A DNA stretch of 64,000 bases from Azolla caroliniana (taxonomy: Eukaryota > Polypodiophyta), in the NCBI GenBank assembly GCA_043228905.1, contig JBHGNT010000006.1, forward strand, positions 18,042,001-18,106,000, read 5' to 3'. The translations under genes were made by a program, and so were the position numbers. Under the pieces are notes generated by a model. It did not search any database. It saw only the letters and a program-made list of their open reading frames with translations, and was not told the origin of the DNA. Shown here piece after piece: positions 10,941 to 21,891 of the stretch (the stretch's first letter is position 1; the number at the start of each line of letters is the position of its first letter).

Positions 10941-11330
10941 TGTTGGCCGGTCAGAAGAGCAAGGACAAGTGGGAAGGCGGAGTCGGATCGGATAATAGGA
11001 AGTAAATAATAGTAGAATTATTATTCAGAGGGACGGATCCGGTACAGTTGTACCGATCCGGATCCGGACCGATTCGGATGTCGGTTGCCTAAGCGCACCG
11101 ATTGTAACCTTGCCGGATGCCTATAAAAGGATCCGATGATTTGTAAAGGGTTTGGACGGAAGTAATACAATAGTAATTATTGCGTGTTTATCTGTATCTC
11201 GTATTGTTTACCGTCTGTGCTTAATTGTAATCATCTTACGCGTGTAACCTAGCATCCAATCCTTACCACCCCTTTGGAGAAGTGTCGGATAGACACCTGT
11301 GTTGAGGCTAGTCCGGCCAGACAGACAACA
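10941..11330 (+). repeat. Putative 3' LTR region of Gypsy-F
   Basis: After the third ORF comes a promoter-like stretch with CCTATAAAAGGA (about 11119-11130). It is bounded by TGTTGGCCGG at 10941 and CCGGCCAGACAGACAACA ending at 11330, imperfect inverted ends starting TG and ending CA. No second copy exists in the window, so both boundaries are tentative. Confidence 0.4.
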
Positions 11331-12719
11331 TAAATATATAAGTGAAGCCAAGTTATTGCATAGAAAAACATATAGAAGAGAACAAAAGAGCGAAGGATGA
11401 TTGTCAGCAAAAAAACATAGAGATATTCTTAGGCAAAGACCTAGCCTTCGAGAAGCACACATCCAACGACTGGGCTATCATTTTCTTGTTCTCCAAATCA
11501 AGTTCTATTGTTTTGTGTTTTCCTATCTTCGTTGCTCCATCCATCTTGTTGGATGAAGACTACTATCAAGGTTGTTGTCTTGATGCTTTTGTTATTCCGC
11601 TAGTGATATCTAGAGAGGTTGTACCCACTTGTACTTTGAGTTGTAGTGGAGTTTTTGGTACCTTAAGGGTCTCGTGGTTTTTCCCCGATTTGGGGTTTTC
11701 CACGTAGAAGTCTCATATGCTCTGTTTTTTTGTTTCATTTATCAGTTTTTTTTTGTTGTCTATTTGGTTGATCCCGATTCCGTGCATATTGCAAGAGATC
11801 AAAGATTGAAGCTTGACAACAAGACTAAGCCATGCATCTTCCTTGGGTATTGAGAGGATGAGTTCGGATACAGATTGTGAGATTTCATCGACAAGAAAGT
11901 GGTATGGAGTGTAGGGACATTATCTTATAGAATAAAGACAATCGAAGACTTGAAGCAAAAATATCTAGTGTTGTCTTCCCATCCTACCACTATTATAGAT
12001 CTTGTGTTTCTTGACACCAATCCTATACACCCTACCAGTGTACAATAGTCAGATGATATTCAGCAAGGAGATGTGCATGATGCAGATAATGATGTTGAGC
12101 CGCAAGAAATAACTGAGACTGAGCCAACTGTTAAGGTAAAAAGATATCATATGAGACAATGACAGAGTTTCTCAAGATATCTTGCCCATGACTGTGTTGC
12201 TTATTGATGAAGGTGGCCTGAGTGCTATGAGGAAGCTATGTGGATTTGCACAAAAGGGAGTGGTATAGTGCCATGCAAGATGAGATAAATTCCTTCCATG
12301 CAGACCACACTTCTGATTTGATGAAGTTGCTCAAGGGAAAGAGGGCTCTTAGGAACAAATGGGTTTTCAAACTGAAAATTGGAGAATATGGTTGTCCACT
12401 TATATACAAATCTCACATAGTGGTGAAGGGTTTCAAACAAAACAAGGTTGGTGCTTTTGATGTTCTAAGGCTACTTGCAAATATGAACCTAGAGATTGAG
12501 TAACTAGATGTGAAGACTGCATTCCTTCATGGTGATCTTGAAGTGGAGATATTCATGGAGCAACTTGAGGGTTTTGAGATAAAGGCCAAAGAGAAACCTG
12601 TATGCAAATTGAGGAATATTGTTGTTCACAAGGTATCCGGCTGGAGTATACAATGTTGAAGAGTCTAGAACTCAAGGGAATTGGTGAAAGGATGACCGAA
12701 CCATGATAAAGAGAGTTCT
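11331..12719 (+). mobile_element. Copia-0: decayed Ty1/copia fragment
   Basis: The first 430 bp resemble the U5 part of a Tork/Tnt1-type copia LTR (a GTGGTTTTTCCCCGATTTGG-like motif, then GTTTTCCACGTAGAAG near 11690-11710). From about 11770 the translation reads as copia polyprotein with stops and shifts: VHIARDQRLKLDNKTKPCIF (end of integrase), then at 12330-12440 the RT start (KGKRALRNKWVFKLK, HIVVKGFKQNK) and LDVKTAFLHGDL near 12505. It is heavily decayed and joined directly to the next copia copy. Confidence 0.7.
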
Positions 12720-14438
12720 ATGTATGCTGGCACATGCCAAGTTGCTGTTTACGTAATAAATAGATCTCCCTTAGTGGCCCTAGATGGTGATATCCCACAG
12801 AGAGAGTGTGGATGGGCAAGGATTTTCGGATGCAAAGCATGTGCTGTTAACTGATGAAGGGGAGCCGGAAAGCTTTGAAGAAGCAAAGAAAGACACCCAC
12901 AACCACAAGTGGTTGAGTGCCATGCAGGATCAGATGGATTCCCTGCATGAGAACCATAGATATGAGCTGATAGACTGCCAAGAGGAAAGAGGGCAGTCCG
13001 AAACAAGTGGGTGTACAAGCTAAAACTAGGAGATACCAAAAATCCACCAAGGCACAAAGCCTAGATCGTGGTGAAGGGTTTCAGTAGAAGAAAGGTGTGG
13101 ATTTCGATGAGATCTTCGTCCTGGTTGTAAAGATGACATCCATTTGAACGGTATTGAGCATAGTAGCAAGCATGGACCTCGAGGTCAAGCAACTGGACGT
13201 CAAGACAGCGTTCCTTCATGGTGAACTCAAGGAAGAAATCTACATGTAGCAACCGAAAGGATTTGAGAAGAAAGGGAAGGGGCACCTGGTATGTCAGCTG
13301 AAGAAGAGCTTATACGGATTGAAGCAAGCTCCCCAGCAATGGTATCGGAAGTTTGACTCCTTCATGACCGACCAAGGGTACCACAAGACACAAGCCAATC
13401 ACTGCATATTTGTGAAGAACTTTGATGGAGGAGACTTCCAAATACTCCTTCTGTACGCAGACGACATGTTGATCGTCGGACGAGACCAAATCAAGATCCG
13501 AATGCTGAAGAAGGCCCTGAATCAAACCTTCTCAATGAAAGATTTGAGTCCGGAAAGACAAATTTTGGGGATGCACACCATCCGGGACCGGTCGAAGAAG
13601 CTGTTGTGGCTGTCACAGGAGAAGTACGTGACAAAGGTGCTTCAGTGGATCAACATGGCAGACACAAAGCTACTTGGATCAACACTACCGGTGAACTGAA
13701 GCTGTTCGGAAAACAGAGCCTGAGGACGTAGGTAGAGAAGTCGGATATGATGAAGATACCATATGCCTCTACAATCATAAGCTTGATGTATGCAATGGTG
13801 TGCACCCGGCCGGATATTGCTTATGTTGTAGGAGTAGTCAACCAATTCATGAGCAATCCAGGAAGAGAACATTGGAACGCGGTCAAGTGGATACTCCGGT
13901 ACTTGGAAGGTACCTCGAGTATGTGCCTCCTGTTCAGCTCAGGTAAACCCCAATTGGAAGGCTTTAAGGATTCGGATATGTCGGTTAATGCGGATACCAG
14001 TCGATCCACTTCCGGATACGTCATGACATATGCAGGGGGATCCGTATCCTGAGTTGAGGCTGCAGAAGTCCGTTGCATTGTCAACAACGGAAGCAGAGTA
14101 CATGGGAGCTCTGGAAGCCGGCAAGGAAGTAATCTCAATGAAGGACTTCATCGGAGAGCTAGGGATTTGACAGGAAGAATACCGGCTCTACTGCGATAGC
14201 CAAAGTGTCATCCACCTTGCTAAGAACGTGGCCTACCATTCCTGGACCAAGCACATCCAGAGAAGATACCAAGGGCTCCCAGAGAAGGCAGAAGATCAAG
14301 ACTTCGCACTCACGAAGATCCATACGGAGGAGAATGGGTCGGATATGCTGACCAAGGTGTTGCCAGCCGACAAACTAGACATGTGCCGGAGACAGATCGG
14401 AATAACGAGAAATCCCATGCCGGAATGAAGGGGGAGTT
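12720..14438 (+). pseudogene. Copia-1 pol remnant (integrase end, RT, RNase H)
   Basis: Begins with the integrase tail (AVYVINRSPLVALDGDIPQ), deleted in the middle, then the RT leader (HKWLSAMQDQMDSLHENH). The RT core at 13319-13699 has LLYADDMLIVG as active site, and RNase H sequence (RPDIAYVVGVVNQFMSNPGR, then KHIQRRY) runs to 14428. Several stops and shifts separate the pieces (for example 13038-13320, 14050-14228). This is a Tork/Tnt1-type copia. A polypurine tract AAGGGGGAGTT at about 14428-14438 precedes its 3' LTR. Confidence 0.85.
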
Positions 14439-14978
14439 TGTTGGGAATTCGGTCCCTCCGGATGGGAGCCGGAGGAGCCGGATCGGATGAGCCGAAGGAA
14501 GGAACCAGAATGGATGCAGCAACCGGACCGGATTGGAAAATATCCGAATGAATCTGGTTTGAATCGGATCCAAGGACATATCTGCAAATATGTTTCTGGT
14601 GTTCCTATAAAGGCTATATTTGTAAATAGTCTTAAAGTCATATAAGCATAAATATGACTTAGGGCAATCACTTTGAAGTGTGAGTCTTGTTGTTGTTGTT
14701 AGTTGTCTCATAGTAGTACATAGAGAGAGAGAAGTGAAGTAGCCGGTTTGCCAAGATAAAGAGCTCGAGGTCATTGCCTCTAAGTCTCCAGTTGTAACTC
14801 CTTTCTCGTATAGTGATAGTTGGAGTCTGTGGGCTCCCGTGATTTTTCCCTATTAGGGCTTTCCACGTAAACATCCTGTGTCGTCTCTTCTGTGTAACTA
14901 TATGAACCTCCATTTTTGTTTTGTTCTTTCATAAAGTGTTTGAGTCTCGGTTATGGCCGAGCGCTATTCCGCACACAA
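14439..14978 (+). repeat. 3' LTR of Copia-1
   Basis: Starts TGTTGGGAATTC straight after the polypurine tract. It contains CCTATAAAGG (about 14605) and the U5 motif GATTTTTCCCTATTAGGGCT with TTTCCACGTAAA near 14850-14875. The end near 14978 (CGCACACA) is approximate. No 5' copy is present. Confidence 0.6.
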
Positions 14979-17937
14979 TCGATGTTGATTGTCAGAGAAA
15001 ACCACGGGGTGGGTCGAGGAACAATCTATCGGAAAACTGGATGTTGTACACTGAGGCAGATCGGCCCCATGGGCGTGGAGGATGAGGTGGGTTAGCACGC
15101 AATGCCTGCAGCCGACAAGAGCAAAACCGAAGGCACAGAGATAGTCCCAACAACAGTTCCGGACCCACCACAAGCAGGTGAAGTCAAAGTTGCGCCGGAA
15201 ACCAGGAAGGGAAAACCAACACGGAATGTTAGTATTGTGGCATGAAAGGCCACCGGGAAAGACAGTGCTGGAAGAAGCGAGCCAATTCGGATAAAGCTAG
15301 ATCTAGCAAGACAGGACAAGGGAACCGACGAAGCTTGCACTACGCAAAAGGATCGAAAAGGATCTGGAACCGGTAAGACCGGGAGAGGGCTAGCCTTTGT
15401 GATGAAGCACAAGGCAAACTCGATGAAGAAGATCACTTCTGGATCGGAGGAAGTGTGATACGTTGACTCTGGAGCATCAAACCACATGACGAGTCATGAA
15501 GAGTGGTTCTCGTTTTTAGAAAAGCCGGAGCAACCGAGAGTTGTCGCAACTGAGACAATACTCCTCATCCGATTGTGGATGTCGGAGAAGTTCATTTAAG
15601 CCATGTCGGAAAGAAGGGAAAGCTGATGAACGTATTACATATTCTGACTATCACAAAGAACATGGCTTCGGTCGGGCAGATCGTCGACCAGGGGATGCAA
15701 GTATGGTTTACGCACCTTGGGTGCTTCATCGAGGAAGATGGCCGAATAATTGTGCAAGGGTGCAGGGACAGGACGATGTTCATCCTCGACAACAGCAACA
15801 TCGACACATCTGTGTTTGCGAAAGGTCAGAAGGTGGAATCGGGTATCGACCTGTGGCACAAGCGAATCGGGCATGTCAACTATCAGAGGCTTCAAGAGTT
15901 GCAATGGAAACAAGTTGTTTTCGGATTGCCCAAATTTATGACACCTGCCAGCTCGAGAAGCAACACCGGCTTTCGTTCCCCACTGAAAGAAGCCGGAGCA
16001 ATAACAAGCTCGATCTAATACATTTGTATGTATGGGGACCGGCACACAACATTAGTCTTGGCAGGAGCCGATATTTTGTCTCCTTCATCGACCACTACAG
16101 CCGACACACATGGATCTACCCAATCGAAAGGAAAAATGAAATTTTCGACTGTTTCTTGAGCCTGCAAAGTCTTCTAAAACGGGAAAAGGAGAGGAAGATC
16201 AAGTGCTTGTAGTCGGATGGCGGAAAAGAATATTGTGAGGGAATTCAGCTACCAATACACACTAGAACAAAACGGTGTGGCCAAAAGGAAGAACCGGTCA
16301 ATTGTGGAGGTGGCACAGGCAATGCTAGAAGAGAAGAGCATGCCCAAGTTCTATTGGGCCGAAGTGGTCCGAATAGCCGTCTACATCGAAAACAAGATCA
16401 AGGATAAGGTGTCCGCACACAAGCTGTATTTCGGGCGGAAAACGAATTTAAGGCATCTTAAGATATTCGGTAGCATTGCATATGTGCATGTGCCGGATGA
16501 GAAGCAGAGAAAGTTGGACCCGAAGTCAGAGAAGTTCATCCTTGTCGGCTACTCACATGAGCAAAAGGGTTATAAGTCTATAACCCTTGAACAAAACAAG
16601 TTTGAGTGCGCTGAGATGTCGAATTTGATGTGTCGGCATCATGGCACTCTCTCTTGACTCCGATGTCCGACTCCGACCCGATTCCAGACGATGAGGCCAG
16701 TGAGCCTAAAACGATTCGGGCAGAAGATGACGATGGTTCGTGTGGTGCTAGGGGTTGTTGCGGCAAGGGGAAGGCATCTTCACCAAATTGACGTGAAGAA
16801 TGCGTTTCTTCAAGGCGACCTTGAAGAACAGGTCTACATGATCCAACCCCCTAGTTTTCAGTCAGAGATGAACAAGTCGGTAATGTGCCAGCTCAAGAAG
16901 TCCCGTTACGTTCTGAAGCAAGCCCCTCGAAATTGGACTCTTCGTTGTTCATCAGGAAAGGTCCAGTATGTATCTTGTTATACGTGGATGATCTAGTCAT
17001 CACCGGACCCGGCCTTGCTGAAGTTAGCTGAGTGAAGTCTTAGTTGTCAAATGCATTTGAAATGAATGACCTGGGGGACCTTAATTACTTCCTCCGGATC
17101 GAAGTGATTCATACCCCCGATCACATATTGGTATCTCAACGACATTATGTGTTGAATATGTTGTACAAGTTTGGCATGACAGGTTGCTGACCGATCTCGA
17201 CACCCCTAGATCTGAACTTGAAGCTTAGTCTTGACTCCGGACCGGCCTGCGATGAGAAACGGCTCCACCAAACTGTTGGAAGCCTCATTTATTTAATGAT
17301 CACCCAACCCGACACTAGCTATCCTGTCGGCACGATCAACCAATTCATGGAGAAGCCAATTGTGGAGCACCTTCAGTGTGCGCACCGAATATTGAAGTAT
17401 GTCAGTGGCACTTAGGACATAGAACTATTGTACCGGTACGGAATAACCAAATTGTTGGTCGGTTATACAGATGCTGACTGGGCCGGAGATCCGTCGGATC
17501 GACGGCCCATTTCCAAATTCACGTTCTCTATTGGTAGCGGTGGCTGTTGCGTGGAAGAGCAAAACACAGCCAGTTGTGGCTCTGTCGAGCACTGAGGCTG
17601 AATATCGGGGGGCTACCATTGCCACCTATGAAGCCATTTGGCTTTCGTGGCTGCCGCAAGACCTATGGATGACTCTGATCTCGATCTACTGTGACAACAT
17701 GAGCAACATGTAGCTAGCGAAGAACCTTGTGTTCCATGTTGTGACAAAGCACATAGAAGTGCATTATCACTTTGTGCGCGAGCGGGTCCTCAGCAGTGAA
17801 GTAGAACTCTGGTATGTCCGAACGGATCGGTAGGTTGCCAACATCTTCACAAAGGCCCTTGGAACCAACAAGTTGTAGCATTTTTCGGAGATGCTTGGTC
17901 TTCAGCACCTCGGCATGCTAGACTTGAGGGGGAGATT
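14979..17937 (+). pseudogene. Copia-2 gag-pol remnant
   Basis: A second copia lineage, broken by many stops. In order: a gag zinc knuckle (CGMKGHRERQC, about 15240); protease YVDSGASNHM (about 15460); GAG-pre-integrase LWHKRIGHVN (about 15850); integrase core (FVSFIDHYSRHTWIYPIERK, about 16080; then NGVAKRKNRSIVEVAQAML, about 16270); RT (VKNAFLQGDLEEQVYM, about 16800; LLYVDDLVITG, about 16975); RNase H (INQFMEKPIVEHLQCAHRIL, about 17335; YTDADWAGDPSDRRP, about 17465; ALSSTEAEYRGA, about 17580). RNase H is followed by a polypurine tract GAGGGGGAG at 17926-17934. The element is dead. Confidence 0.85.
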
Positions 17938-18477
17938 TGGGATTGATACGGGGAGAACCAGAATGGAAACCGGGAAAACAGGGGGAGACAAGAAGAAAAA
18001 GGAAGCCGAGTCAATTGAAGAAGTCGGTACATCCGATGAAGTCAGAACAAGCGGCGAAGGCAGAATAGTCAAGAAACATAGAGCCGATTGGAATGAGAAG
18101 GCTAAGACCCGGACGTGGTCCGATGTCTCTGTTTTCTATTGTTATACGGATAAACGGGTTTTTCAAAGTTTCCGCATATATGGACCCGTACCATAGATTT
18201 CTGGAAAAAGAATATGCTCTTGTTGAGAATCAAGCTCAACTTGGTCTAGTGTGTGAACTCACCTTGAGAGTGAATAGACACTCCAACGGTCAAGAGTCAC
18301 CATTATGTCACCACTTTGTATTCTATCATTTAGTATGAGTCATAGAATCATATTCTATGACACATAACTTATGAGCTTTCACATTCCCCATGCTCCATGA
18401 GTCTTGTAGTTAATGAAGAGAGAGGGTGACTATATAAAGCACCCTCCTCCCACCTTGTAGAATGTTGTGTCTTACTC
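17938..18477 (+). repeat. 3' LTR of Copia-2, cut by LINE-1
   Basis: TGGGATTGATACGGGG follows the polypurine tract. A TATATAAAG box lies at about 18431-18439. The LTR is interrupted at 18484 by the LINE, and a short remainder (30887-30902) appears to continue beyond it. The 3' end is not defined. Confidence 0.5.
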
Positions 18478-18591
18478 CTTGTCTCTTTTTTTTCTGGTGA
18501 AAACACACAATTATATTAATAAATGTGTGTGAAAAACACTGCTTACAATACGTGTGACAATGGAGTATGGTCACACACTAACCACACTACA

Positions 18592-20219
18592 CTACATGGG
18601 TAATGGAACATGTTGAATTGCCAATAGGCAAGACAAACACTCCACCGAGGAAAGAATGTCCACTTGTTCCAATAAAGAAAATTGCCACATTAGTACTCCC
18701 TTCAACTTCCGTAGATATGCTTTCACTCCATGTCTACCATCGAATACAAAAGCATTGCGCATGTTCCAATTATGACACAATCCCCAATATCTCAGAAATA
18801 GGAAAACAATCTCCATCTCTGATTTTGGGTCAGCCTGTGTAAATTGTGCAAACACCCATTTTCTAGGTGTCAAATAACTCCGTGATAAAACTTGCCAAAT
18901 TTGAGAAATGTAACTCCAAATTTGACAAGCAATTGGACATTGTATAAATCGATGAGTATTATCTTCTATCTGAACTGTGCAAAAGAAGCAGGTACCCATT
19001 GCTAGTCCTCCAATCAAAACTCTCCAAATGAATACCTTTGCAACAAGTGGCAATTTAGAATGCCAACTACGTTGTAAGATCTGCCACCACCCATGATCAG
19101 ATTTGTGTATTTTCCATTCTTCTTCAGCCTTAGATGATAACCATCCATAAGACTCAACGGAACAATGATACAAAAGATTAGTAGTCACTTGTAACAATGG
19201 TGTTTGACCCCTTAAACTCCAATCAATCCACGGTTGTTCTCCTGTTTGTAGAGGTAAGGGACCTTGCATCAATGCAATATTCTATAGTTGTTGCCAAATA
19301 AACCCATAATTAGGCAGGATGCGTAATAATTGTTGTGCTTCAGTAAACTCCAAAATTCTTTGAGATGGAACCTCAACTATATCTCCCACCTCTTTGACCC
19401 CCAAACGAAACAAATGATTAAATTGAGAACGTAATCTCTCCTTTCCTGGCCAACATAATAACCGAGAAGACACAAGTAACTCTTTTTGCAAAGAGTTACA
19501 ATGCTCTCTACTAGATGATGGTTTCCATACACATAACAAGAGTGCTTCTTGCCATGAGGTAACTAAGTGTTGAACACATGAAGAACCCGAAATCCTAAGT
19601 GAAATACATCCATTCAGTAATTGCCACCATGAAGCCTTAATTGTTGTCCTCCCATGTGTTAAACCCTTGTTCTCAATGAAATATCGAACAATAGATATCC
19701 ATGGTTGTGAGTTTGAACACATGTCTTGTAATAATGAAAATCTACGAGCCATCATATGCATAGATAAGTTCAATATTCCAACCCCCCTCCAATCGCTTAG
19801 GGGTTGCTAGATGATTCCAAGCAATCCATGTGATTCCCATCTTATCCCTCTTCTTCCACAACAAATATCGAAGAGGTTGCAAAACAAAATTCAACGCCTT
19901 CTTTGTCCATGGCAATAATGGCAAGTAATATAATATCATGGGTTCCATAATACATTGTACAACCTTCAAGCGAACATGAAATGGCCAAGATTGTGACTTC
20001 CAATACATGAACTTATCCCTCAACTTACTAGACATCCATTCAATCAATTGACCATTTGTAACATTCATTCATAATGGATAGCCCAAGTGTCGAAAAATAG
20101 AGCCTTTCTTCGCCACGGATCCTTGCCATCCTAAACATTCCAAATCCCTTTCAGTGCATGATATGAGACTAGACTTCCTCCAATTAATATGTAATCTGGA
20201 AGCCAATGCAAACTGATTC
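18592..20219 (-). pseudogene. LINE-1 ORF2, C-terminal part (zf-RVT region)
   Basis: Read on the minus strand from the Gypsy-A insertion point the translation runs WNQFALASRLHINWRKSSLI and then KFMYWKSQSWPFHVRLKVVQ, typical of the L1 ORF2 thumb and connection. A zf-RVT-like domain ends it (WGWWQILQRSWHSKLPLVAK-like text at about 19070; CFFCTVQIEDNTHRFIQCP at about 18970). Frame changes near 19760 break it. The 3' untranslated part is 18485-18591. The domain is thought to help bind the element's own RNA or target DNA. Confidence 0.8.
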
Positions 20220-20233
20220 CATACTGTCATGAT

Positions 20234-20295
20234 ATGGCAAGACTCGAACCCATGACCTTAGGTTATATGGGTCGAGCTCTTGACCATTAGACCAT
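20234..20295 (-). other. tRNA-like segment in the Gypsy-A LTR (antisense)
   Basis: On the minus strand, about 62 bases with an A-box-like TCTAATGGTCAAGAGC and a B-box GGTTCGAGTC, and ends ATGG/CCAT that can pair like an acceptor stem. Repeated in the 3' LTR at 25477-25538. It lacks a clean cloverleaf, so it is a tRNA relic, not a tRNA gene. Confidence 0.55.
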
Positions 20296-20441
20296 CTATT
20301 GTAATACGTAGGATATTATTTTCATTTACATTTTATTATAGGAAATTAGTGTATATTCCAGATTTCTCTGGAACATTCTAGAAGCTTCAGGATTACTCCT
20401 GAAAACACTATAAAAGAGGGCACTAGGCATTATGTTGAACC

Positions 20442-20453
20442 AAATTGGTTCAA
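20442..20453 (+). promoter_or_regulatory. Predicted transcript 5' end / self-primer of Gypsy-A
   Basis: AAATTGGTTCAA starts 33 bases after the first T of the TATA box, where a plant transcript should begin. It is exactly complementary to 20669-20680. It forms the right arm of the palindrome at 20434-20454. The same 12 bases recur in the 3' LTR at 25685-25696. Confidence 0.65.
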
Positions 20454-20519
20454 CGCCAATCTTAAGCCTTTTAGCCACCGTTGTATATTCTCTTCATATA
20501 ATAAATATCTTTCTTATCA

Positions 20520-20562
<43 letters not shown>

Positions 20563-20668
20563 GTCTCGCTCACTTCTTCCTTCTCTCGAAGAAGTTCCAC
20601 ACCTCTCATAGTACTAATCCTTCGTTTAGTACTAATTCCTTCTCTGTCTCAGTACTGTTCATGACAGT

Positions 20669-20680
20669 TTGAACCAATTT
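20669..20680 (+). promoter_or_regulatory. Self-complementary primer-binding site of Gypsy-A
   Basis: TTGAACCAATTT lies two bases after the 5' LTR, the normal position of a primer-binding site. It does not start TGG as a tRNA site would. It is the exact reverse complement of the predicted first 12 bases of the element's own RNA (20442-20453). Confidence 0.7.
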
Positions 20681-20739
20681 TCCTACCTTCTGTCTCTCTC
20701 ATTTCCTACTAATCTTTTATTCCTCTTTTCTTTCATCCC

Positions 20740-21891
20740 ATGGCCACTGTTAGCGCTGAAGAATATCAATCTGTTTTCTCGGAATTCCAATGCTTGAAGG
20801 AGAAGTTCCATGCTTTGGAACAAGAAAACCAACGGTTGCTGGGGGATCTTCAGCAAATCTCCTTAGAAAAGCAGCAAACGCAACAACAACATGGGGAACT
20901 TGCGTTACGCATGCAACAACTCGAAGCCACCATCGTAGCGATGCAACAACATGGGCCCGGAACACAAGGGATTCATAAAGAACCTAAGATTGGCCTTCCC
21001 ACGAAGTTCGATGGAACGCGATCGCAGTTTAGAGGGTTCCTTAACCAGGTACGATTAGTTATTCAAATGCATCCTTCCCGATATCCCACCGATGCATCAC
21101 GAGTGGGTTTAGTAGGCACTTTGTTAAGTGGCTCAGCGTTGTCATGGTTCGCTCCACTATTAGAAAAGGAATCTCCGTTACTCAACAATTTTGAAGAGTT
21201 TCTAGGTGAGTTTAAAGCATGTTTCGGAGATACTGACAGCATCAGGACCGCAATCAACAAAATCCGGCGATTACGCCAAGGTGACCGTCCAGCCTCCGCA
21301 TACGCTGCAGATTTTCGCCTACTCGCCGCCGATATCCCTTGGGATGATCAAGCGTTGATGGAGCAATTCCGTTATGGTTTACGCAACGACGTCAAGGATT
21401 TACTCTTGACCTTCCCCGAAGAGCCAAAGTCCTTAACAGAAGCAATCAGTCGCGCGGTGAGATGTGACAACCACCTCTTTGAGCGACATTCGGAACGACA
21501 GCTACAGATGCCGAGGGCAAGATCAGAGCCCACCTACGCCTCAGTGGTAGCAAGACCTTTTCCGAGGGAGTCATATAATGCGTCTCCAGCGAATACTCCG
21601 ACTCCGATGGAGATTGACACTACACGTCGTCGAGGGCCATTATCCGAAGAAGAAAAGCAGCGACGCCGTACAAATCGACTATGTCTTTACTGCGGTGGAC
21701 CAGGACATATCGCAATAAATTGCCCCCATAGGCCAAGAAGACAGGTAAACCAAATAGTCGCTAGTTCTAATTGTACTAAATCCGAACCTATTTCAGTAGG
21801 GATATCTGATAGTCCTAATAGTACTAATATCCCAGATCTAGCAAACAAATTTGATGTCCGTAGTCAGTTAGAAGAAGAGTTAAACGACTAA
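20740..21891 (+). CDS. Gypsy-A gag
   Basis: A 383-residue frame from an ATG at 20740. The N-terminus is a coiled coil (LKEKFHALEQENQRLLGDLQ). Then comes the retrotransposon gag core (KFDGTRSQFRGFLNQVRLVI, residues about 87-106; SGSALSWFAPLLEKESPLL, about 130-148). A CCHC zinc knuckle CLYCGGPGHIAINC sits near residue 322. Gag would form the particle and bind element RNA through the knuckle. The stop TAA (21889-21891) is preceded by a possible frameshift heptamer. Gag sits 73 bases after the 5' LTR. Confidence 0.93.
   Translation: MATVSAEEYQSVFSEFQCLKEKFHALEQENQRLLGDLQQISLEKQQTQQQHGELALRMQQLEATIVAMQQHGPGTQGIHKEPKIGLPTKFDGTRSQFRGFLNQVRLVIQMHPSRYPTDASRVGLVGTLLSGSALSWFAPLLEKESPLLNNFEEFLGEFKACFGDTDSIRTAINKIRRLRQGDRPASAYAADFRLLAADIPWDDQALMEQFRYGLRNDVKDLLLTFPEEPKSLTEAISRAVRCDNHLFERHSERQLQMPRARSEPTYASVVARPFPRESYNASPANTPTPMEIDTTRRRGPLSEEEKQRRRTNRLCLYCGGPGHIAINCPHRPRRQVNQIVASSNCTKSEPISVGISDSPNSTNIPDLANKFDVRSQLEEELND

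Larger units (their letters stand above)
1..11330 (+). mobile_element. Gypsy-F: old Ty3/gypsy element, 5' part outside window, split by Gypsy-T
   Basis: The left edge of the window lies inside an integrase gene. A third reading frame downstream of pol follows, then an LTR-like promoter region. The element is interrupted at 1335 by a 7-kb younger element and resumes at 8343, after the duplicated CCGGG target. All its reading frames carry in-frame stops, so it is dead. Codon use is GC-richer than in the younger insert, with many CCGGAACCGG-type runs. An extra frame between pol and the 3' LTR is known from some Tat-branch plant gypsy elements. The right boundary at 11330 (ACAACA) is my best guess; the 5' LTR is not in the window. 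Confidence 0.75.
20225..20666 (+). repeat. 5' LTR of Gypsy-A
   Basis: TGTCATGATATGGCAAG at the start, TTCATGACA at the end. Contains TATAAAAG at 20409-20416, a perfect 21-base palindrome at 20434-20454 and a (TC)n tract at about 20522-20554. Confidence 0.95.
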
